Shown here: in pieces, positions 1 through 4,046 of the stretch
Numbering within the stretch: the first letter of the stretch is position 1
Layout: each line of letters starts with the position of its first letter
Assembly (NCBI GenBank): GCA_044347755.1
Contig: JBIKUE010000213.1
Span: 1 to 5,246, forward strand
Direction: 5' to 3'
Source of the DNA: M3007 sp044347755
Lineage (GTDB): Bacteria > Bacteroidota > Bacteroidia > Chitinophagales > Saprospiraceae
DNA length: 5,246 nucleotides
The notes under the pieces: model-generated
What the model was told of the DNA's origin: nothing
The model's input: only the letters and a program-made list of their open reading frames with translations
Databases searched by the model: none
Position numbers and translations under genes: made by a program

Positions 1-120
1 AAAGACGAGGCTCTCCGTCTGGCGCGTTTGCGTCTCCTTCGCGAATCCAATGTGCGGAGCGCGCACCCGTTCTTCTGGGCGGCCTTTGTGCCGCTGGGAG
101 ATATGCGGGGGGTGAAGTGA
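1..120 (+). CDS. CHAT-domain protein, C-terminal fragment (5' part outside window)
   Basis: The reading frame is open from base 1 and ends at TGA 118-120, giving the last 39 residues of a larger protein. The tail contains HPFFWAAFVPLGD, which matches the conserved end of CHAT domains (the (S)HPxxWAxFxxxGD motif of the last strand). The stretch before it, rich in Leu, Arg and Ala, fits the preceding helix. CHAT domains are caspase-like cysteine peptidases, and in Bacteroidota they usually sit behind arrays of TPR repeats. The catalytic His and Cys lie upstream of the window, so activity cannot be judged. The fragment is clearly richer in G+C than the operon that follows, and a strong terminator separates the two. 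The family call rests on this tail alone, but the motif is distinctive. Confidence 0.82.
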   Translation, partial: KDEALRLARLRLLRESNVRSAHPFFWAAFVPLGDMRGVK

Positions 121-154
121 TTAATTGAAGTAAAATAAATTAGGTCGTTCACAT

Positions 155-190
155 GAGTCATCCTGGATTTCAGGGTGACTCATTTTTTAT
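155..190 (+). terminator. Intrinsic terminator after the CHAT gene
   Basis: The left arm GAGTCATCCTG (155-165) pairs with CAGGGTGACTC (171-181) around the loop GATTT. This gives 11 pairs, one of them a T-G wobble, and is followed by ATTTTTTAT. It lies 35 bases after the CHAT stop codon and isolates that gene from the downstream operon. Confidence 0.85.
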
Positions 191-263
191 TTATTAATGC
201 TATTATTTGATAATCAATTAGTTGTGTGGTTTTTATAAGCCATTGATATTGTTTTTTTGATTC

Positions 264-296
264 AAACCTTACCCTTTGTTTGGTATCGGCAATAAG
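264..296 (+). promoter_or_regulatory. Putative ECF-sigma-type promoter, copy 1
   Basis: AAACCTTACCC (264-274) is followed after 12 bases by CGGCAATAAG (287-296). The same two blocks, with the same gap, occur at 2214-2246. Read as a promoter, the AAC-containing AAACCTT would be the -35 element and CGGC the -10 element, 16 bases apart. That is the usual architecture for extracytoplasmic-function sigma factors. ATG 343 lies 46 bases after the last G, exactly the distance seen at the second copy. The repetition and spacing are seen directly. The sigma-factor class is inferred, and a repressor or activator site is an alternative. Confidence 0.6.
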
Positions 297-342
297 GATT
301 GTCATTCAACCTAAATCAGTTCACAAACAAAAATAATTGATC

Positions 343-450
343 ATGAGAACTAAAGCAGATAAAATCATTAAGACTATGCGTTGCCATAGGATAGATTCCT
401 TGTTGGAAGTATTGGATAAGTCATGTAGAATTACCATGAAGAGGTCATGA
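343..450 (+). CDS. Small basic 35-residue peptide, first gene of the accessory operon
   Basis: ATG 343 opens a frame of 35 codons ending at TGA 448-450. The stop overlaps the next start in an ATGA (447-450), a common sign of translational coupling. The in-frame stop TAA 334-336 lies just upstream, so 343 is the first ATG. It stands 46 bases after the putative promoter, the same distance as the start of the clearly real secreted gene at 2293. The peptide is basic, with many Lys and Arg, two Cys (14 and 28) and one possible short amphipathic helix (IDSLLEVLDKS, 17-27). It has no signal peptide or membrane segment. I do not recognise a family. It could be a leader peptide whose translation feeds the next gene. 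Support comes from context rather than homology. Confidence 0.5.
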   Translation: MRTKADKIIKTMRCHRIDSLLEVLDKSCRITMKRS

Positions 451-662
451 ATAGACTAAAATTCTTGAGACGGTTTCTTCTTGAGGCGGTCATTTTTACT
501 CTGCCTTTCTTTTGGGCCCCAATTTGGGTGCAATGTGTTATTGCTATAACATTCTCGATTGCATTTGATTGGTATCAAAAGAAGAAGCAACAAAAACGAT
601 TCCGAGATGCCGTTAATAAAATTGATTTTAAGGCACTTCGGCAAAAACATTCAAAAAAATAA
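447..662 (+). CDS. Small basic membrane protein, 71 residues, unknown function
   Basis: This gene starts inside the ATGA overlap with the 35-codon ORF and ends 11 bases before the next gene. The N-terminus is basic (MNRLKFLRRF). Residues 11-40 are strongly hydrophobic and aromatic and are broken by Pro20 and Pro25, so they form either one long membrane segment or a tight hairpin of two. A charged cytoplasmic-type tail follows (QKKKQQKRFRD at 44-54, then a Lys-rich end). No enzymatic motif is visible and no family is recognised. The layout of short membrane anchor plus basic tail is compatible with a membrane adaptor, a holin-like protein or a toxin-like peptide, and the sequence cannot distinguish these. 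It is AT-rich like its operon neighbours. Confidence 0.68.
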   Translation: MNRLKFLRRFLLEAVIFTLPFFWAPIWVQCVIAITFSIAFDWYQKKKQQKRFRDAVNKIDFKALRQKHSKK

Positions 663-673
663 ACTCTATCGCC

Positions 674-1102
674 ATGCCAGTTTTAGAAATTTTGATTTTC
701 AAAGGGTTAGCAGTTGCTTGTAAAGCAATTGTAAGCAAAGGCCTAACTGCAAAAATAGGTGTGTTATTAATGAAGTCTGTCATTGTGAATGGACTGGGAA
801 GTACAATCACCACTGTAATCGTTGCCGGTGCAATAATAGGTGGGGTCGTATGGACACATGAAAGGATAAGTTTGGCAGGGAAAGCCATTACTGCACTCGA
901 AAACCAGGATGTTGGTGGGGCAGCAATGTTGCTTGGTAAATTAGTGATTACCACTCCCGGATTAAGTGTTCATACTTTGCCGGATACGATCACTTCTATT
1001 GCATTGAAGGCCGGGCTTGATGGTAGCAAAGCAATTGAATTTGCCGATTTTATCAGAAGTATGGAAGGTGAAATTGTTTCAGCTATTGATAGCTTGGATT
1101 AA
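674..1102 (+). CDS. Glycine-rich membrane protein, 142 residues, unknown function
   Basis: The N-terminal half is hydrophobic and rich in Gly, Ala, Val and Ile. Residues 5-39 (FKGLAVACKAIVSKGLTAK and following) look amphipathic, with regularly spaced lysines. Residues 41-60 form the best membrane helix (a GSTITTVIVAGAIIGGVVW run with small-residue spacing suitable for helix packing). The second half (61-142) is soluble-looking and helical and ends in an acidic segment (EGEIVSAIDSLD). There is no signal peptide cleavage site and no catalytic signature. The gene follows the preceding stop by 11 bases, so it belongs to the same operon. The ATG at 674 was chosen because it is the first in-frame start after that stop. 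No family is recognised. Oligomerisation in the membrane is possible from the Gly/Ala pattern, but that is inference. Confidence 0.75.
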   Translation: MPVLEILIFKGLAVACKAIVSKGLTAKIGVLLMKSVIVNGLGSTITTVIVAGAIIGGVVWTHERISLAGKAITALENQDVGGAAMLLGKLVITTPGLSVHTLPDTITSIALKAGLDGSKAIEFADFIRSMEGEIVSAIDSLD

Positions 1103-1179
1103 ATTCGTTTCATCATTTTGGGTAGAAAATTTGTGGTAATGGTTCCCTCTGACTCTATCTACAAAAAACAACCTTCGTT

Positions 1180-1485
1180 ATGTTCACAATCAATATTATT
1201 ATCGGTGATAAATCCACAGCTGTCAATATCCACCCGGATAACTCAGCACAACAAGTTTTGGATTTTCTGAGGCGAGAAGGATGGATTTCAAAAATGCATG
1301 GTTTTTATTACCTTAAGTACAATGGGAGTGTTTTGCCATTCCATGCGCCATTGTCTCAATTTGGGATAGGCGCCAATGTTACACTGGATGTTGTATCATC
1401 CAATGGTCCCGGTTTCGGCGGCGGTGGCAGAGAAACCTTGTTGCAAAATCTCCTGCAGGCATTTTCCAAACTGAAAAAATCATGA
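1180..1485 (+). CDS. Ubiquitin-like (beta-grasp) protein with GGGG motif and C-terminal tail
   Basis: The 101-residue product can be laid on ubiquitin almost element by element. Strand 1 is FTINIIIGD (2-10) and strand 2 STAVNIHPD (12-20). A helix follows (SAQQVLDFLRREG, 22-34), then strand 3 GFYYLKYNG (41-49), strand 4 VLPF (51-54), and a short turn ending FGIGA. Strand 5 is NVTLDVVSS (66-74). A flexible GPGFGGGG (76-83) stands where ubiquitin has its LRGG tail, and is followed by an 18-residue amphipathic, basic tail (84-101). That order is typical of ubiquitin-like proteins; bacterial relatives include YukD/EsaB-type proteins and the BilA-type modifiers. Whether the tail is cut off is unknown, and no E1, E2 or JAB-type peptidase gene is in the window. 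The last four bases overlap the next start (ATGA 1482-1485), so the partner is probably made together with it. A 77-base gap separates it from the upstream gene. Confidence 0.82.
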   Translation: MFTINIIIGDKSTAVNIHPDNSAQQVLDFLRREGWISKMHGFYYLKYNGSVLPFHAPLSQFGIGANVTLDVVSSNGPGFGGGGRETLLQNLLQAFSKLKKS

Positions 1486-2081
1486 GCGCTTTTCTGGAGT
1501 CCTTTCAACAGAGTTGGAATGCCTGGGGACAAACATTTCTGGTATTGAGCGCCACCGGCGTTGTCTGGATGTTGAGTCGGCTACAATCTATAGGTGAAAT
1601 CCGAAAGTTGCAGGTGGAGCTGGCATCAGTGAGGGTCAGTCAGTTTGAAAAAGTGATTCTTCTGGATGAAAAACTTCGCCTGGTGACAGATAAGCTTTAT
1701 TCGCACTTGTACGACCTACTACAAGCCGCTCAAAAGTCGGATGCCAAAGTGGCGCAGGAAGCCAGAGAGGCTGTATCCAAGGTGTTTCTATTGGAATATA
1801 TGGGCGCTTACTTTCATTATCAAAGCCTGGGAAGATGGATTTTTACTGAAGTCAGGTATGAACTGGTGGAAGACGAAATTATTCCATTTTTAGAAACATC
1901 ACTGATGGTATTAAATGGAATGAACCAGGAATTTGTACTGAACCTGACTAAGCAAGAACCGCTCAAACTTCGGGAAATGGACATCAATTTTGCTTTTCGA
2001 TTTGCCTGGAAACATACCCGATTCTGGGAGTTTCAGCGAAAAAGAAAGCTGATTGAGCTGAAAAAGAACTTGCTTGCATAA
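1482..2081 (+). CDS. Membrane-anchored coiled-coil/helical protein, 199 residues
   Basis: The start codon lies in an ATGA overlap with the ubiquitin-like gene, which suggests coupled translation and a working pair. Residues about 15-33 (WGQTFLVLSATGVVWMLSR) form one membrane helix with no cleavage site. Residues 34-100 are heptad-like and charged (IRKLQVELASVRVSQFEKV and onward), consistent with a coiled coil. Residues 101-180 are helical and rich in aromatics (Tyr, Phe, Trp). The protein ends in a basic helix (FQRKRKLIELKKN). No catalytic motif is visible and no family is recognised. It could be a membrane receptor or scaffold for the ubiquitin-like protein. It is the last gene of the operon, with a strong terminator 41 bases after its stop. 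Confidence 0.85.
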   Translation: MSAFLESFQQSWNAWGQTFLVLSATGVVWMLSRLQSIGEIRKLQVELASVRVSQFEKVILLDEKLRLVTDKLYSHLYDLLQAAQKSDAKVAQEAREAVSKVFLLEYMGAYFHYQSLGRWIFTEVRYELVEDEIIPFLETSLMVLNGMNQEFVLNLTKQEPLKLREMDINFAFRFAWKHTRFWEFQRKRKLIELKKNLLA

Positions 2082-2122
2082 AGCGATCTGCCAGCGCCAA
2101 AGAAGCTCTAATGCACTTTTTT

Positions 2123-2154
2123 AGCCCAGCGAGACATCGTTGGGCTTTTTTATT
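2123..2154 (+). terminator. Intrinsic terminator ending the ubiquitin-like operon
   Basis: AGCCCAGCGA (2123-2132) pairs with TCGTTGGGCT (2137-2146) through ten pairs, one a G-T wobble, around the loop GACA. A T-rich run follows (TTTTTATTTT). This hairpin contains position 2140, which rules out the long upstream start of the following frame. Confidence 0.9.
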
Positions 2155-2213
2155 TTATTGATTATCAGGTTATTATTAAACAATCAAAAAAGTTTTTCAA
2201 AAAAATCCTTCCC

Positions 2214-2246
2214 AAACCTTACCCCTTTTTCTCAGGCGGCAATAAG
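2214..2246 (+). promoter_or_regulatory. Putative ECF-sigma-type promoter, copy 2
   Basis: AAACCTTACCC (2214-2224), 12 bases, then CGGCAATAAG (2237-2246) repeats the element at 264-296 without a mismatch in either block, while the 12 bases between differ. It is preceded by a degenerate half copy, AATCCTTCCC (2204-2213). ATG 2293 is 46 bases downstream, as at the first copy. Conserved blocks with a diverged spacer argue for a functional site rather than a copied segment. Which factor reads it is not shown. Confidence 0.63.
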
Positions 2247-2292
2247 TAGTATCACAACAATCATTCAACACTTTTTAAAACAACTTACAACA

Positions 2293-2652
2293 ATGAAAAA
2301 GATCATCACTTCCGCCACATTCTTCGCCGCTCTGTTTCTTTTCGCAGGCAATACCTCTGCACAAAACAGTGCCTACTGGGAAGCCGAAGCCAACAAGGCC
2401 ATTGCCAAAGCAGATCGTGCCATCAACTACTACAACAAGCAACTCAATGTGTTTTCTCCACAGGAAATGCAGATGATGCGCAACAACGATCCCCGCTTCA
2501 TTCAAATTGCCAACAAGAAAACCCAGCGCCTGGATGCCGCCCAGCGCCAATATGAAGCCCACTACAACAAGCAATGGGTACGCTCCTTCAACACCTTCAA
2601 TACCCCGCGCTACGTTCGCGATCAATACGGAAATGTTTACCGCGCACACTAA
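2293..2652 (+). CDS. Small secreted protein, 119 residues, unknown function
   Basis: From ATG 2293 the product has a clear Sec signal peptide. It has a MKK start, a hydrophobic core (ATFFAALFLFAG) and a likely cleavage after TSA (23), before Gln24. The mature part of about 96 residues is hydrophilic and helix-prone, rich in Asn, Gln, Ala and Tyr. It carries a segment with alternating Lys and Ala (EANKAIAKADRAINYYNKQ) and a C-terminal end rich in Tyr and Arg (TPRYVRDQYGNVYRAH). The frame stays open back to 2140, but that start falls inside the terminator and would bury the signal peptide, so 2293 is preferred; the promoter spacing agrees. The next gene follows after 90 bases, and the two may form one unit. 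No family is recognised, and an envelope or extracellular role is likely. Confidence 0.85.
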   Translation: MKKIITSATFFAALFLFAGNTSAQNSAYWEAEANKAIAKADRAINYYNKQLNVFSPQEMQMMRNNDPRFIQIANKKTQRLDAAQRQYEAHYNKQWVRSFNTFNTPRYVRDQYGNVYRAH

Positions 2653-2661
2653 CCAAACCCA

Positions 2662-2700
2662 GGTTGTGGCCCCGCCAGCCCCAAAGGCCGGGCCACAACC
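2662..2700 (+). other. Intergenic GC-rich hairpin between the two secreted-protein genes
   Basis: GGTTGTGGCCC (2662-2672) and GGGCCACAACC (2690-2700) form a perfect 11-base stem around a 17-base loop. It begins ten bases after the stop codon at 2652. No T-run follows on the + strand, so it is not a standard intrinsic terminator. It could cause partial termination, protect the upstream message, or block readthrough so that the two genes are made at different levels. Confidence 0.55.
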
Positions 2701-2732
2701 AAAACACCAAAATACTAAAACACTAAAACACA
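2701..2732 (+). repeat. Four tandem A-rich octamers in the leader of the secreted beta-domain gene
   Basis: AAAACACC, AAAATACT, AAAACACT and AAAACACA follow each other without a gap, starting directly after the hairpin and ending ten bases before ATG 2743. They make an unstructured A-rich leader. In Bacteroidota, where Shine-Dalgarno pairing is weak, such leaders can raise initiation; here that role is inferred. Confidence 0.6.
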
Positions 2733-2742
2733 ACCACCTGCC

Positions 2743-3744
2743 ATGCTATCCAACCATACTTTCCGCCTTGTTTGCCTGCTTATCCTGGCAGGTGTTGCCT
2801 CTACGGCCTTTGCTCAAAAAAAATCAGGCCCCAGTGTTGCTGCCGCACCCTTGGCTTCTGCTCCGCAGCCCATGTACACCCCCCAAGCAGAGCCTCCTGC
2901 CAATATCCTGTATCTCGAAACCGGCACCCCGGTATTCCTGGAAACCCGCAACGTACTGGATTCCAAATACCTTAAAGAAGGTCAGATGGTCTGCCTTTAT
3001 GTAAAATATCCGATCAAGGTAAACGGCAGGGTACTGGTGCCAGCCGGTCGGGAAGCCTGGTGCAGGATAAACCGTTTGATCCGCCCCAAGGGCAATGGTC
3101 AGGGCGGTATGCTGGAAATTGAGCCCATGCACATCAAAACCAACAGCGGCCAAATGCTGGTGTTGTCCGGCAATCCAGCTGTAGCTCAGGCCAATGGTCG
3201 CGAAATCATGGCCCAGGCGCTGAGTGCCGGCGCCGGTGTGGTGGGTCAGCAAATGATGACGGTCTATCAACAGCAACAAATGAACCGCCAGATGGAACTG
3301 GATGCCCTCATTGCCTACCAGCAGCAAAAACAGCTCAACCTGCAGCAGCAACAGCAAATGATGGACATGCAGGGGCTCCATCTCCAAAACCAGGATATGC
3401 AGAGTCGGCAGATGCAAATGATGCAACAACAACAGTTGATGCATCAGGCACAGATGAACCCCAACCAATCGCTGGTGATCATGCCAGTGGCACAACAAAA
3501 CCCGATGCAAGGCTACCAGCAGTACCCTGCTCCTGGATACACCAATGCTCCGCCTGCAGCAGGCTCGATGATCATGGGTGCCGCACCCAATCCTGCCCTC
3601 ATGGGCGTTGCTACGGCGCTCAATATCATCAGTCCTTTCATCAGCATCATGATCAAAGGCAAACGCGCCAAACTTCCGCAGGGTTATACTATGAAAGCTT
3701 TTGTGGGGTACGGACTGGTGCTGAATGCTGATCAGGAGTGGTAG
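2743..3744 (+). CDS. Secreted beta-domain protein with a Gln/Met-rich insert, 333 residues
   Basis: A Sec signal peptide covers residues 1-24 (hydrophobic VCLLILAGVAST, likely cleavage AFA-Q). A Pro/Ala-rich linker runs to about residue 54. Residues 56-148 look like a beta domain of the 'GTPVFLETRNxLxSKxLKEGQ ... GRVLVPAGREAWCRI' type. This pattern (a GT-x-V start, a central V-PAG, then G-x-L-x-I) is seen in many exported proteins, including the C-terminal domain of VirB10/TrbI-like proteins; the resemblance is one of pattern only. Residues 151-170 are Ala/Gly-rich, and about 169-261 are dominated by Gln and Met. The C-terminal segment KGKRAKLPQGYTMKAFVGYG (305-324) has the look of another strand pair of the same fold ('KGKxAxLPxGTxxxAxV'), so the low-complexity part may be an insert within the domain. 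Two Cys (84 and 107) sit in the first beta domain. Function unknown; periplasm or outer surface likely. Confidence 0.9.
   Translation: MLSNHTFRLVCLLILAGVASTAFAQKKSGPSVAAAPLASAPQPMYTPQAEPPANILYLETGTPVFLETRNVLDSKYLKEGQMVCLYVKYPIKVNGRVLVPAGREAWCRINRLIRPKGNGQGGMLEIEPMHIKTNSGQMLVLSGNPAVAQANGREIMAQALSAGAGVVGQQMMTVYQQQQMNRQMELDALIAYQQQKQLNLQQQQQMMDMQGLHLQNQDMQSRQMQMMQQQQLMHQAQMNPNQSLVIMPVAQQNPMQGYQQYPAPGYTNAPPAAGSMIMGAAPNPALMGVATALNIISPFISIMIKGKRAKLPQGYTMKAFVGYGLVLNADQEW
3247..3525 (+). repeat. Gln/Met-rich low-complexity segment within the secreted beta-domain gene
   Basis: Codons 169-261 are built mostly of CAG/CAA and ATG, with runs such as five Gln (201-205) and repeated QMQMMQQQQ patterns. The segment probably forms a long helix or coiled coil, or a disordered prion-like stretch. 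Such DNA can expand or contract by slippage, so its length may vary between strains. Confidence 0.75.
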
Positions 3745-3774
3745 GGGAAGGAGATGCTCGCGGGGTTTATTTCC

Positions 3775-3894
3775 CGCAGATTTACGCAGATGAACCGCAG
3801 ATTTCGCAGATGGGCGTTCGGTACAAGCTTCAGGTTGAACGCCCATGCCGAACGCCCTTCTGCGAAATCTGCGGTTCATCTGCGTAAATCTGTG
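3775..3894 (+). repeat. Long palindromic repeat with 36-base near-perfect arms
   Basis: The left arm 3775-3810 and right arm 3859-3894 are reverse complements over 36 bases with a single difference, which is still a G-U pair in RNA. After a T-T mismatch the stem continues with GGGCGTTCGG (3812-3821) against CCGAACGCCC (3848-3857), for about 46 pairs in all. The arms are themselves built of short GCAGAT / ATCTGCG units with changing spacers (CGCAGATTTACGCAGATG at the left end). The loop carries a second copy of GAACGCCC (3837-3844) that can compete for the same partner. The style is that of dispersed intergenic repeats of Bacteroidota genomes. It lies between two convergently unrelated units and carries no credible gene, although a 71-codon frame crosses it. 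Confidence 0.85.
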
Positions 3895-3944
3895 CGAAAA
3901 AATCTGTGTGAAATCTGTGCCCTAAATCTGTGTAAAATCTGTGC
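3886..3944 (+). repeat. Degenerate tandem AAATCTGTG units beside the palindrome
   Basis: AAATCTGTG recurs five times in the same orientation, starting at about 3886, 3900, 3911, 3924 and 3936, with spacings of 11 to 14 bases. The first unit is the end of the palindrome's right arm, so the tract looks like a one-sided extension of it. The CACCACCACCAC stretch that follows is not part of the unit. Confidence 0.65.
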
Positions 3945-4046
3945 AAAACACCACCACCACGAAATTTAATCTCCACAACACTACCCCGTATTCCGCCTAC
4001 TGCTTTAACTTTCAGGGTTATTGATCACATTCAAATACTTAGTACC

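Noticed and set aside
628..954. 108-codon minus-strand frame opposite the glycine-rich membrane gene
   Set aside because: It is a complement of a hydrophobic coding region. The plus frame fits the operon spacing and ends at a clear operon neighbour.
1103..1179. Possible separate promoter in the 77-base gap before the ubiquitin-like gene
   Set aside because: No copy of the shared two-block element and no clear TTTG / TAnnTTTG pair with correct spacing is visible, and no terminator precedes it. Readthrough from the upstream genes is simpler.
1433..1460. A third AAACCTT inside the ubiquitin-like gene
   Set aside because: No CGGCAATAAG block follows at the required distance and it lies within coding sequence, so it is taken as chance.
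2140..2292. N-terminal extension of the small secreted protein from ATG 2140 (170-residue version)
   Set aside because: The start lies inside the intrinsic terminator 2123-2154, the extension would place 51 residues before a good signal peptide, and it covers the promoter-like element. Start 2293 is preferred.
2507..3004. 165-codon frame overlapping both secreted-protein genes
   Set aside because: It runs out of frame across the hairpin and both genes; the Pro-rich product has no domain or signal.
3760..3777. Short hairpin GCGGG / CCCGC just after the secreted beta-domain gene
   Set aside because: It has only five pairs, an eight-base loop and no T-run, and it overlaps the start of the palindrome. 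It is too weak to call a terminator.
2824..3879. 351-codon frame on the minus strand
   Set aside because: It mirrors the real gene 2743-3744 (CAG/ATG-rich codons read as Leu/His) and begins inside the palindromic repeat. The plus-strand frame has a signal peptide and a domain-like pattern.
3886..3950. CRISPR-like array from the repeated AAATCTGTG units
   Set aside because: The units are nine bases with spacings of 11 to 14, without spacers of uniform length; they are an extension of the palindrome.
3754..3969. 71-codon plus-strand frame after the secreted beta-domain gene
   Set aside because: It is a translation of the palindrome and its tandem tail and has no independent sign of coding.
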